This document shows, piece by piece, positions 35,325 to 47,299 of a DNA stretch of 64,000 nt (position 1 is its first letter; the number at the start of each line of letters is the position of its first letter). The position numbers and the translations under genes are program-made. Under the pieces are notes generated by a model. It made no database searches. It worked only from the letters and a program-made list of their open reading frames with translations, and was not told where the DNA came from. Source of the stretch: Adiantum capillus-veneris (lineage: Eukaryota; Streptophyta; Polypodiopsida; Polypodiales; Pteridaceae); contig CM043956.1 of the NCBI GenBank assembly GCA_014529385.2, forward strand, positions 88,655,221 to 88,719,220, read 5' to 3'.

Positions 35325-36896
35325 CCCTTGTGTCTTTGAGGTTTCCCCTTCAACCTGTGGACGAGAAACTTCAGCAAGGGTTTGCCTCTTCTCTTGATGA
35401 TGTCAATGATCTCCTCATGGAATTCACGCTTTGCAATGCCAAGAACTTCTCCCAGAGTAAACTCAATCTTGCTATTCAAGATCCTTTCCTCCAAGACTTT
35501 CTTTAAATCTGTAGCAACCTCAATATCAGATTGTAGTTTATAAGTTGGGCCTTTTGTCTTACCTTTTGTTGGCTCTTTCTTCTTTCCTGTTGTAGACTCC
35601 TCCATGAGTACTTCAGGTGGAGATGCTCCTTGTGTTGAGGGTGTTTGAGAAGGCATTGAGTCGCTTCTTCCCCCACTTCTAGAAGCTCTTTTTGATGGTC
35701 CTTCATCAGCATTCTCACGTCTGCGCTTCTCTTCTACAATTGCCTCATTTTGTTGGCATTTTGTAATGTAGGCATGCACTGACAATGAGTCCACTGGATC
35801 ATTCCATCCTGTTTCTAGACGTATGCAATCACCTGCTTCATGTAGAATCTCTTTTGTAAGCTTTCCCTTTTTAGCTAATTGCATGACATTTGGCCAAATT
35901 TGACCATGATGGTCACTCACCTCTTCATCACAAAAATGTTCAATTTTTACTCCATAAGTAGCTGCCTCAACTGAAGAGGTGGCATGCTTGGTTGCCATAT
36001 CTTCAACTAAGGTTTGCATTCCCCCCTTCCCAAAGTTAGTTCTCAAGGTAGACCTGTCTCTCTTAAGTGGATTTTACCATCCTTAAAAAAGACAACATCT
36101 TTTGACAAAGCATCACTAAAATCATCACAATCCCTTCTTACATGGTCTGTACTATCACACCAAATACATCTATTAACAAACCCTTCTTTGGGCTGTTGTC
36201 TTTGCCTAGGAAGTGGCCCTGATGGTTGGCCTTTTTTTCAAGCTTTGCAAACTTCACCTTCAAGTCACGCATTCCCTTCACAAGCTCATCTAGCATGGAC
36301 TCATCAAACTTAGGAGCGATAAAAGTAGGCTTTACCATTTTGTCAGAAGTTGAGGTGGAAGGACTTGTAGTGTTTACTACCATCTTGTCCCTTCTTCTTT
36401 GTCGTTTGGCAAGCAGTGAGACAGCACCTTCAACCTCATTCCAGTCGGTCTTTAGTCCTTGCTCAGCATCTTTATCTTCAAGAAGAAGCTCCAAATTTTC
36501 TTGAAACTCTTTACCTGCAGCTTGTAAGAAAAGATCTGTCTTCTCTGCATCTAGTGTGGCCCTTTCTGTCCTAGTGAGTTGTGCATAGCGCCGCTCAAAT
36601 TCCCTAAGTAGCTCTGTTATTGATAGTCCTTGCTTTGGCTTGACTACCCATTCTAAGAATGTCCTTTTGGTCACTCTCTCAGAGTCCTCCATGAAATATT
36701 CCTCCTTTAAAGCTACTTTGAGTTCTTCCCAATTTCTCCCATGCCCATCTTTAATTGCCCTAACATGCTCCCTAATTTCTGGAGCAACAACTAGCTCAAA
36801 GCTTTGAATCATCTCACCTTCTGACACGCGATGCAGCTCCATCTCCTTCACATACTCGCGTAACTTGGTTACATCTTTGCCATTGAACTGATCCAT
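35285..36896 (-). pseudogene. Ty3 gag
   Basis: Starts MDQFNGKDVTKLREYVKEM, with WEELKVALKEEYF and FERRYAQLTRTERATL, the helical capsid core of plant Ty3 gag. A frameshift near 36.18 kb separates it from the zinc knuckle CIWCDSTDHVRRDC (about 36130-36170), which is read in the next frame and leads into the basic, Ser/Thr-rich C-terminal part (35285-36046). The first ATG lies 187 bp from the 5' LTR. Confidence 0.8.
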
Positions 36897-37061
36897 TCTG
36901 TTGACGACCGCTTGTATGGCCTTCGTTGCTGAAACTCCCTTCTTTCAGTAGCATGTTGTTGTTGCATGAACATTGCAAATGCTTGAAACATTTGCATTGT
37001 TGCTGGTCAAAAATGCTACCCTGTTGCTCACAACCTGATCAACCATGTTACCCACAAAATT

Positions 37062-37077
37062 CGCGTCAGGTTCACCA
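37062..37077 (-). other. Primer-binding site of the Ty3 element
   Basis: On the minus strand TGGTGAACCTGACGCG lies a few bases inside the 5' LTR end. It begins TGG, complementary to the CCA tail of a tRNA; the tRNA is not identified. Confidence 0.6.
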
Positions 37078-37083
37078 AAAATA

Positions 37084-37797
37084 TGTCGAGAAATTTGCGG
37101 TCTTGCCAGGAAAGCACCGGGCTTATGGCTGTGAGAGTTTGTGAGAGAACTCAACAAAAACTATATGAAGGAGTTAAACCATAGATGCCATGAAGACTAG
37201 GGTTTGGAAAGAATTGCAATCAAAGAAGACTCACCCTTTCTCTCTTGCACTCACACACACACAAAGAAAGAACGCAAAAGAGAATGTCAAAACAATACGA
37301 AGATGAAAACATCAAGGCTATGGTCATATCGTATCATGGGTAATATGAAAGGGTTAATGGATGAGTTAATGGCATTCAATCTTGACTGACCAAATAGGCT
37401 ACAAATTGTTCTTTGGAATTGTAGTTTTGTGCTTACCATAATATATATATTTTGTCTAGTGATTGGGATTAATTGTGTGTACAAATCCTCTTGGTTCATA
37501 GCAAGATAACTACGCTTACGTCAAAAGAAAAGTTATAGTCTATGAGAGGTAGTATGATGGGATCCGGGGATAGAAATATTTCTTGGAGCCTTTCTGGGCC
37601 AAAGAGAAAAAACTTTAACGTTGTTGAATGTGATTTTAGCTAATCATTACGATAATTCTAATAGATCGTACAGAGTGAAAGCGATAGAAATTATCATCAT
37701 GTGGGTTATTCATCTAGGATAGTATGTGAGAAATGTAGATATGAGAGAAGTGAAGAGATGAGAAGTTTCCCTCCCAAGCCCTATTCTTGCCCATAAA
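37084..37797 (-). repeat. Partial 5' LTR of the Ty3 element (714 bp)
   Basis: Aligns with 29095-29808 at high identity and then stops abruptly at CTATTCTTGCCC, where coding sequence of another element begins. Confidence 0.85.
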
Positions 37798-38320
37798 TTA
37801 TCCGTACTAAGCCCTTTCAAAGGCTTCAAATCTACTGGATCGTATCCTTCGAATTCTAAAGTTGGTGGTCCTTCTTTTGCTGACATATCTAAGATTATGG
37901 TGTTTACTTCTAACCCCCATTTGTCTACCACATCAGGATTTTTGACTTGTACATATTGAGTTCCGTTTCGATCCATGTACATTTTTCCTTGTTTGTTTGC
38001 CCTGACCTCTTCTTCGAACTCATACCGTGGCCATCAATGTGAATAGCATACTCCTCATTAGGATCCAAGTAAACCTGGGCTCCATGACGATTAGTCTTGT
38101 AAAAAGAGAGTATATGCTTATAGCGCATTGTCGTTCTGGTTTTCGAGTGAGTCAAGTAAGAAGACGTTTCGGATGTTGAATCTAAAAAAGTGTCTGAGAC
38201 TTCTTCAGGAATTGTGTGCAAAGAATTGCCTTGATTCACGTTTCCTTCGGTAGATACTCTACTGGAGGTTTCTCCGAGTATGCCCTGATTTCCTAGTACA
38301 CGACCAGATCTAAGGTTCAT
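37798..38320 (-). pseudogene. MNLRSGRVL-type gag, first copy (truncated)
   Basis: Starts MNLRSGRVLGNQGIL at 38320. A Ser/Thr-rich region and FYKTNRHGAQVYLDPNEEYA follow. One frameshift near 37.95 kb leads into YVQVKNPDVVDKWGLEVN and the frame then ends at the truncated LTR at 37797. MNLRSGR is a start often seen in plant LTR-retrotransposon gag proteins; function beyond that is not visible. Confidence 0.55.
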
Positions 38321-39950
38321 ATAGACTTATGAAGCCCTGGATAGAGTACTCACCTTTGGATTGACTTGTCGTCAATTTTCACTCGTTCCAATTGCAACTC
38401 TCTGTCAAGCCACTGATTCCTTGTTTGCAACCTGATTCCTGTACAAAATTAATCACGTTAGCTATTCTTCTATAAAGACAGTAGAGCTCTTAAGAACTCT
38501 CGTGATTGGTCCTCTGTGTATCACTTCAAATCAAGCTATGAAAGTCAAAATTTGACTTTTAGATTCGGCTTTAGCAAAATCAAAGGTCTAATCTGCAACC
38601 TGTAAACTGAGTGTATATGTACCAATTTTGATCCGATTGAACCCAAAATTTCCATGTGGCCTTATATTATGCTGGTCTAACACTGTGAAAGCCCAAAAGT
38701 CAAAAATGAAGTCTCTAGATAGCAGAAGTCAAGTTTTGGTATTTTTTGGATTGGTTTGGTAAGTATACAACTTGTTAAAGCCCTTGGACAAGTTTCAATA
38801 AGTTTGGACAAAATTTGATCAAGTTTACCAACTGTTCCGTGTCCGAGACTCTGATTTCAAGAATCTGGCTTAAGTCCTCACTTTTGTGGTCCAAATTTCA
38901 CCAAAATTGATGTGTGGGGTCTACTTGATGTGCTTGACCTTGTGGTATACTCAAATTTGCAAAATCATCAAGTTTTGAAGCAAAAGTAAAATATCGCGTT
39001 ATTTACTTTTGATAAATTTTTGTAAATTTTTGCCCCGACTTTGACACAGATCTGTTAAGCACCTTAAGTTAAGGTCACTAGCCAATTTTCATCAACTTTG
39101 GGCAATTTTTGGTCAAATGGTCATCAATTATCTGTCCACATACTAACTTTTTGCAATTTTATCACAATTTTCAATCCAGTGATTCAAATCTTACCAAATT
39201 TGGTTTGTGGGCTTATTACAACATGGTAAAGCTAGTGGTATGCCAACTTGATCAAAAAAGTTCAAAAACATGTCAGATGTAAATAATCGCGATTATTTAC
39301 TTTTGATAATTTTTTGTAAATTTTTGGTCAACTGAGCATGTACACATGTTTATCACATCAATATAAGCATGTTTATCACATTTTTGGTCAACTGAGCATG
39401 TACACATGTTTATCACATGTTTGGATACATTTTTTCTCAATTTACAAACAAGATTCAAAACGTCAGTACAAACTTTAGTTTTTACCCAGTTTTATGCCAG
39501 TTTAGTGATCCAAATCTTTTGGGCCTTTACAAAAGTTGTTTGTACACATGCAATGAGTCAATGGTATGAACCTTGGCAACGTTTTGAAATCCACCTCGGA
39601 TCCTACTTACCCTACTCCTAGTTTCTCATGCAACGGGGTTGTGGAAAGTGTCCACAAACACTCGTTTTCTTGTGTTTTTTTTATGCTTTTCAGATGCTTA
39701 GAGTCTTTAAGACTTCGTTCGTCTCCAATCATTCTCCAAAAATCCTAATCTAAATCTAAATCAATCCTACAATCCTAAAGGTACTCAACAAGTACGATTA
39801 CTTCCAAGCTACCTCTACACCGCAAAAGACGACAATCTTAACCTATGCGGTTTCTAAAAGAAAAGTTTTGAACTCTAGGCAAACCTAGAGGAAGTTAAAG
39901 GACAACTACACAAGACGCTCGTGTTTTTCCCTAGTTTAGGTCTCTTCGAT
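38321..39950 (-). other. Leader of the first MNLRSGRVL element
   Basis: About 1.6 kb without coding signal, rich in CAAATTTTTGGTCAA-like words, including a short direct duplication near 39320-39420 (TGAGCATGTACACATG twice). It lies between the primer site and the gag start, so it is the 5' leader. Confidence 0.5.
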
Positions 39951-39967
39951 CCCTGACAGTGGCGCCA
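39951..39967 (-). other. Primer-binding site of the first MNLRSGRVL element
   Basis: On the minus strand TGGCGCCACTGTCAGGG, close to the TGGCGCC primer sites common in plant Ty3 elements, two bases from the LTR end. Confidence 0.75.
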
Positions 39968-39969
39968 AA

Positions 39970-41500
39970 TGTGGGACGCATGTCTAACCTCACCATCCTA
40001 TCTTATTACAGTATTAGCGAGAACCACGATTAATTTGTCAAACCATGGAATGAAGCTGACTTGACTAGCGCATAGAGGCTAGAAGAGGTTGTCAATCTCT
40101 CGAAAAACAACTAACAACTCGCATCTAACTCAAGCTACACTCAAGTGATTGAAATCACCAAAAGCCAATCGCTCATCGGCAAGCAAATCACATTCGTTAC
40201 AGCATCAAATGACATCCAAATGTAACGAAACTTCTAGGACAAGTTTATAAGACCTAAGCATACATGCCTATGGCCTCAAATCCCACTTTAGGTCAAGTTC
40301 CAAAATCGCGATTATTAACAGCAGTGGGTTTTTGACTATTCGTTTTCGACCCAGAATGCATCTAAATGCTTAGCAATGATGCCCCAACACCCCGCCTATG
40401 CTTAGTTTCGATATAAAAGTGTAAATTCCTAGTTATGATGAAATTAGGCCACGGGTTGGCGACACCAAAAGCTACGAAATACTGTGAATGGCTTACGTCA
40501 ATGTGTAGAGCTCTTACCTGCGGTTGCAATGCAACAAACGCATTCGCAATGTGACAACCGGAGAGGGAGTAGGAAGCGCGAGAAGGAGAGAAGTGAGCGC
40601 CATTAGTTCACGCTGTGTATTTCTTATCCAAAAACTTATTAAAAAATTACAAAATTTGGCTTTTATACCTTAGCCAAGGCTTTTGAGTGGTCAAAACTAA
40701 TAATCCGGAGTTCTACCAAAGCTGGGAATTGACTGGCTGATACAATCTGGAAGCTTGTAGCCCCGGCTCATTAATTACAAAGTTTACCAAGAAAATAGGA
40801 GTTACAGTATTTCCGATTTATCAAAATAATAATAGTTTTACAAGGAGAACTCCGAAAAATGGTGTTCGAGTTAGCTTGCTGCTAACAGAAGAAGAAACAC
40901 TTCATAGAAGAAAGAATTAGCTCCTCACTTATCATAACTCTTCTTGCTAGCATACATAATAGCATAGTAATGAAGAAGGAGAAGATGGCAAGCTTAAGCA
41001 TTGAATCATGGCTCTTGATTGGATTTGCACTCCATAGCCAAGAGTGTTGGTGTAGGCTCTTAATCTCTACTTGCTTGGATAAGGAGAGGGAGCTCTTGCA
41101 CTTAGCACAGTGCATAATGAGAGTGTGTGTGGGAGAGTATACCCCCTAAGCAACCCCCTAGCTTTCTTTGGTCGACCACCCCCTTGTAGCTCATGCTTGA
41201 AGCTCATTGGACCCCTTCAGACCTAGCCAATCACAAGCAGGAGGCATTGCAAGCAACAAGGGTAGCCTTGGGACAAGTGTCCCCCTTTCCCCTTTGAGAG
41301 AGAGGACTTGATAAATGCAAAGAAAATTAATTAAATCTCCTAAATTATCATTGGACCCCTTGGGTGGCCAACCAATAGGCTTCAGGCACACCATGAGGGC
41401 AACATGAGGAGGAACTTGACAAGTGTCCCCTTTGCTTTCTTTGTACCAAGTAGGCCTTGTGTGAGTGTGTGGGTGTTCTCTCTCATCCCCCCTCATGTAG
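39970..41500 (-). repeat. 5' LTR of the first MNLRSGRVL element (outer end uncertain)
   Basis: Starts TGTGGGACGC next to the primer site. The far end is not defined: I find no clear ...CA boundary, and CTCAAGCAC-type short repeats occupy 41590-41770. It must end before the gag of the next element near 42.06 kb. Confidence 0.45.
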
Positions 41501-42059
41501 TTCTCACCCCCTCCTTGTAGGGATTAGATCTTTGACTTTTAACACCTCAAGACCCTCAAGCTTAGGCCCACTTCCCACCGCCCTTAAGAAGTTCAACCCT
41601 GGGCTGGGTTCTCACCTCAAGTACAACCCTAGCATCTCAAGCATGTCAAGCACCTCAAGCATCTCAATCATCAAGTACCTCAAGCATCTCATGCACCTTA
41701 GTCATCAAGCATGCCAAGCACCTCAAGCACCTTAAGCTTGGGCCGGGTTCCCACCTCAAGCACAACCGTAGCTTACCTAAGGTCAAAGGACTTTTACACT
41801 CATTATTGGAGGTCTTCAATGAAGCTAACCCTAAGGTCTTATGCTCCATTGGTTAGCCTTGCTCTTTGATAGACCGTCTCTCATTAGGGCCCCTTTACCA
41901 TTGGCCCCGTGTTGAGATAGATCTATAAGCACATGTCTATATCTTTACCCTTGTTCCAATTTATTCTCCCACGTTAAGTGATCAGTTTAATATGAGAAAA
42001 TCATTTGGCTTTGTTAGATGGAGTAATCCTTGGTGCGTTTGGATTATTAGCAATCAAAT

Positions 42060-44823
42060 GATCTATGCCACATCAATTACACATGAGTATCAACATTGTA
42101 GATGTGCTCCCTTGATTGGTATGCACTAGTGTGGCATTCTTTTGTAGTTTAATAGGACACTCACCTACACGATGTGGACCCCTACACTCGTAGCATTGAA
42201 GAGGTGGTCTCTTGGCAGTGAGATTGATATTTTGGCCTCTTGCTACAAGAGCAGCTACTTGATAAACATGTTTGACATCTCTATAGTAGTCCTCCATTTA
42301 GTATTGTGGATACTCTTCAAGTGCATCCATCCCCATAGGCAATATTAGGGTCTATATCATCCTCACATCCTTACAAACAAGCACTAGATGGCTCGTAGCC
42401 CATATGATTTATAGGGGTGACCCTTGGATGCGGGGCCTATGATCCTAGTACTGGAGGTGGTAGCGGTGTAACTTGAGCAACATTGTGGGCTCTAGGAACC
42501 ATGTGTTGCGGTAGTTGTTCAATAGGTGGGGCGGGCATCAATGCAGGAACTCAAGGCGAACCTGTCCAGTGGCCTATTCGCCATCACATATTTGAACATT
42601 ATACAATCTTTAGCTTGGTGACCATACCTACCACATGCATTGCAATTCACATTGAATTTTACTCTAAATGCAAGGCATTCACTAGTGCTACATGGACCAA
42701 AGCAAACTGAGAAGCATTGTTCTTCCCTTCTTGGATACATATGATTATTTTGTGGAGCACGATTATCTCTAAGAATTTCTTGAATGGCCTTGGTGAGATC
42801 TGCTAAGTTATCTCAGATATCTTTGGCTCTTTAACAATAGGTTTATGGTCATTGGCTCCTACCCTGATGCTTGCGAGCTACTAGACATTGGCTCAGAGGA
42901 CACTCTTTCACCTTCAATCATTAAATTGTCTTCAATTGGATTGCATTGGTAGTGACTACTTCCTAGGTAGTAATACCTCTAATGACTAGGCCATTATAGA
43001 TATTTTCATGTTGCAATCCTCGGAGGAATCTATCGAGAAATTTTTATTGTTGACGCTCGTTTACAAGACAACGAGAGTTTAAGTGCTTTAGACGACTAAT
43101 AAAGTCTCTCACTAACTCGCCTTCCTCACGTTTTTGGCCTTTTGTAGCTGAGATGCTACACCCCAAAGGACACCTTCTTGTATATACTCCTTTGGGAACG
43201 ATCTTCGAAGAGTAGGGTAAATTGTTTTCTTATCCATCCTTAAGGTCCTATACCAATCCCCAGCCTTCCCACTCAAAGTCCAAGCTTAAAGCAGTGCTCT
43301 TATGTAGTTCATTACGTTCTCCTAGGGAATCACATATTTTTTCAAATATTTTGATGTGCTTTCAAGAATCTTCATCCCCATTGAATTTTTGCATAAGCTT
43401 TGCAGTTTGTACTTCTTTACTCCTAGTTTCTCTTTCAGGCATGTGACACATATTAGCCGCAATAGATCGACCTATCATTTGAGAAAATGCTTCCAATTCA
43501 CCTATGTGAGGAGGTATGGTCGGCAAAGGCACTCGTACCGGAATCATATGTGGGACAGGGGTGGTTACTGGCCCTTGCATATATGTATTCGATGTAGGAT
43601 ATGGAATATGGCTAGGTATAGGCCCACTTGGATAAGGGCTTTGGATAAGGGCTTTGGATAAGGGCTTGAGAATGGCACTCGTGGAGCATATGATGTTGGA
43701 ACAATCGGAGGTGTAGGAGTCATGTGTGCATAAGTGGCTACATGCACATATGGCCAAGGCCCGGTGGTAGGTACTACGCCACTAGGTAGTGGTACTGCAC
43801 TAGGCCTAGAGGCCCTAGGTGCATTCTCTGTCAGGTTCATCACTGGAGTAGGTGCCATGGTTTCTTTGAGAGGAAGTTGAGCCAAACTAGGAAAACTAAA
43901 GTTGTTGTTCATGGGCTCATACTGCATTGGGACTCCATGCAAAACGACATATGAGGGGTCCATGGGAATCATCATAGGAGTCTCCATTTGTAATAGAGTA
44001 GGCTGTTTGGCCTTGCTCATATCCAAAAATCTCATGGGGCCAGTTAAGGGTACATTTACGTCTTGATTTTGCCTCTCTGAGTGTATGATGATGTGGAAGA
44101 CAAAAACACGTTATTCTTTGATGCTCCTCAATATTAATGGTGCTAGATGTGGATTGTACAATCTCTATCCAACCTACATGGTAGGAGTGGCCAGAGTATA
44201 TATCCGTCAACATCTTAGTGTGGAGGTCATATTTCCAATTTTCATTAAGGAGTACCCTTTCTAAACTTGAAGTGTTAGAGGTCCCTTGTGAGGTGAAAGC
44301 AATGTTGTTCCCCGTGGTTTTGCCTTTTGTGGGTTGTACTTTAGAGGGAACTTCCAAGGATGGTAGCTCGATAGCGCCTGCATTGAAGGAGGTAGACAAA
44401 ATACCCACATGGAAACTCTTAGGGGGGGTGTGGTCCACATGAGATGTGAACAGAGAATCTACTTCCCCACACCTTACATAATCTACTTCCCCACCCCTTA
44501 CATACAATTCATTGGCCTCGAGTTTAGAGCGAGTAGCTCTACTAATAATTGTCTCCATAAAACGGCTAAACATGCTAGCACTAAGTTGTGGAGCCCCGAT
44601 GGGCACGTGTGCTTCTTCCTTAGGATTTTGTATAGTATAAACTTCCATCATGTCTGAGTCAGAGGAAGAGTCACTAGGTGCTAGGGGGGGGGTCTTGAGT
44701 AGTACTGCCTTGTGTTCTCTTTGAGGACCTAGAGCCTAATGTGAAGGGATAATGGGTGCCCGTGTAAACAGAGGCACTCTTAATATGCTCATGCTCTAGC
44801 ACACGACCAGAGCGTAGGTTCAT
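42060..44823 (-). pseudogene. MNLRSGRVL-type gag, second copy, with two zinc knuckles
   Basis: ATG at 44823 begins MNLRSGRVLEHEHIKSA. A long Pro/Thr/Ser-rich region follows (43400-44650), then two CCHC knuckles: CNACGRYGHQAKDC near 42.63 kb and CYECRGPHRVGECP near 42.18 kb. The frame changes several times and stops are present. The sequence is cut near 42.06 kb before any enzyme domain. The nucleic-acid-binding role of gag is known for the family; nothing here is intact. Confidence 0.65.
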
Positions 44824-45623
44824 GTGACCTTGACACCCTAGAAGTGTTGATGAATTTCCATGAAGGCCGCTCACTTAGTTTTTTGGGTATTTTGCAACCA
44901 TGTTTTACTCTCAATTTCTTGATTTTTTGGTCCTTTTTTTGTGACCAAGCTATGGAATATAGCATGTGATAGCTCAAAACGAGTCTCTCAATCAGATGGA
45001 TGTGGTGTACTTTACAGCCCAAGGTTTGGTTACTTTACGCCCTCAGAATCCTCAAAATAGTCTATTTCTAGTTGGAAACAAGGCTTAAAATGGAAAGCCC
45101 AAGGGTGCAAGTGTGAAGGGGAGGGTGGAGGACTTGCCCACATGCCCTCACTCCCTCTTGTGGGGGTAGACTATATATATAGTCTCGGGTCTACAATATA
45201 TCATAAGACTGAGGACTGAGGTTTGGGCCTGGACCTGGGGAGCGATCCCAATCATTCTTTTAATATGTGATTTTTGGAAAAAAAAAATTGAAAATGCAAA
45301 TTTTGTGCAGAACATGCAAAAATATTGTAGAATGCAAAAAATGCGGCTTTTGAACTAGAAATTCAACAAAATACAAAAAATACAGAGATTTTAATGTAGG
45401 ACTTGCAAAAAATCCAAAAATTACTGTAGAGTGCAGAACATTGAGAAAATGCTTGAAATTACTGCAGAAATTACTTCAAGAAAAATAAAAGAATACAAAA
45501 ACACAACATCTAACCTAACCTTAAACCTTTCCTCAGCCAAACAACAGATCTGTAAAAAGCTTCAAAAATTAGAAAATTGCAGGAAGGACAAAAACAGTTG
45601 CATCCCAAGCTAAACGCACAACG

Positions 45624-45643
45624 CTTCTCCGACAACGGTGCCA
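45624..45643 (-). other. Primer-binding site of the second MNLRSGRVL element
   Basis: On the minus strand TGGCACCGTTGTCGGAGAAG, close to the usual plant Ty3 site, just inside the LTR. The 0.8 kb between here and the gag start is an A-rich leader with no gene. Confidence 0.7.
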
Positions 45644-45647
45644 AAAA

Positions 45648-45960
45648 TATCGCATCGCAGGGAACTTGATGTGCGCTGTGTGTGAGCCACTAAGGCTAGA
45701 AACACACAACCAATGTACGGGGAAGCTCACGAAAGCAAACGGTGTGTCACTCACCTCTGTCTTTTTGTCGTTGCAAGAATCTTGCGCCGCTATGAAGAGG
45801 GAGCCTGCCTCGCCATTGCTCAACCGCCTCGCCGCTGTCGTAAGGTCGCTCCCTCACCCTTGCTCGCACACACTCTCTCTCAAACACACACACAACAAGA
45901 TTCTATGATACATAGAAGGAGAGCAAGTAAACCATACATTCAAGAATGAGATAAAAGTTA
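45648..45960 (-). repeat. 5' LTR of the second MNLRSGRVL element (inner part)
   Basis: Begins TATCGCATCG, perhaps a mutated TGTCG. Its reverse complement contains GGTGAGTGACACACC, GCGG(C)GA(A/G)GCGGTTGAGC and a GT/GA tract in the same order as the LTRs at 2988-3604 and 6569-7147, which places all three in one family. The outer end is uncertain and may lie beyond the CT tract. Confidence 0.6.
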
Positions 45961-46015
45961 GGATTACAAACCCTTATGTGAGTAGTCCCAACCACACTTG
46001 GTCAACAGTTAGTAT

Positions 46016-46157
<142 letters not shown>

Positions 46158-46747
46158 GCGCACGTAAATCTGGTGTGCGCCTATCATCAGCGATCACCCA
46201 TGAATACATGTGTGGAGCCAATAAGCCCGACCCATAGCTCAATAATGATGACAAGGATGACCAAAATCAACATTACTAAATAAAATTAAAAAAAACCCCA
46301 CAAAAAGAACCCACACACCCTTTTGAAACACTACATTATGTTCATATGTACAAATTTTCAAAAAATGGGGTGTCTGAAATGCGTGCAACATAGTTTTACA
46401 AACCTTGAGTTTGATAAAGTATTCATGCTCACTGGTAGCATAAATACATAAACATATTTTCCACCTAGATCAAGAGGCCATAACATGTCAGATCCAAACA
46501 CAAGAATGAACATCAGCATCCATGATGACATGTAGACCTTTACACGTCATTCAAAATGCACTTGATACACATAACCCAATTCCATTTGAGCATGAGCAAC
46601 TCTCAACAACCGACATATATAAAGACTTTTCATTCATCATCACATGCATCATGCAAGATTACACATCTCCTCCAAGAAGAAATTAACTTCATTCTCTCAT
46701 CCATTGTGATATCCTTCATATATGCACCTTATTCTTCACACACTTCA

Positions 46748-47170
46748 CTAAGCATCCATCCAATTCAACCATTCCACGCTTGATAGGTAAGCCATCTTCC
46801 ATATATAACTTAGGCTCCTTAACAAGAGGATCAAGAAAGGTAGCATCAACCATATCACAAAGCATAACAAGAGCATCTCCATCGTTGTCCATCCCTCTAA
46901 AACCTTAACATTCTCTTTATCAATCAAGGCATCGCTACCCGTATCATGAGGTTCCTCATTGATAGGATCCTCACTAACCACACAAGTAGTATACCTAGTT
47001 GCTTGATCACCCTTTGGGATACATTCACCCATAGAATATGATTTAGAGCCCTTGCCATATGCATCATCATCTTGCCCGTTGTTATCTTCCTTGGCCTCCA
47101 TGTGATCCTTGACTACTTCATCTATAAGAGAAGAACTCACAACAATCACATTTGTATCAGAGACATACTT
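46748..47170 (-). other. Weak coding remnant
   Basis: An open frame with EEPHDTGSDALIDKENVKVLEG and an acidic start. It may be the C-terminal tail of the Ty3 relic to the right, which reads in the same direction, but I do not recognise a domain. Confidence 0.25.
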
Positions 47171-47299
47171 GTTGTGGTAAACCCAACTTGTGGCTCATAT
47201 GAAAAAGCCCTCTAGCCATATAGGAAAGCATAAATGATGACATGATCCAATAGCAAGAGGATGAAAACTCTTTAGCCAATGATTATAAAGCACTAATCC

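Larger units (their letters stand above)
29095..37797 (-). mobile_element. Ty3-type LTR retrotransposon
   Basis: LTR (29095-31099), polypurine tract, integrase, RNase H, RT, protease, gag, primer site, and a partial LTR (37084-37797), read from the minus strand in Ty3 order gag-PR-RT-RH-INT. Left flank TGCGT (29090-29094). The right LTR is only the first 714 bp of 2,005 bp, so the 5' end of the element has been deleted and its target duplication cannot be tested. Confidence 0.85.
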
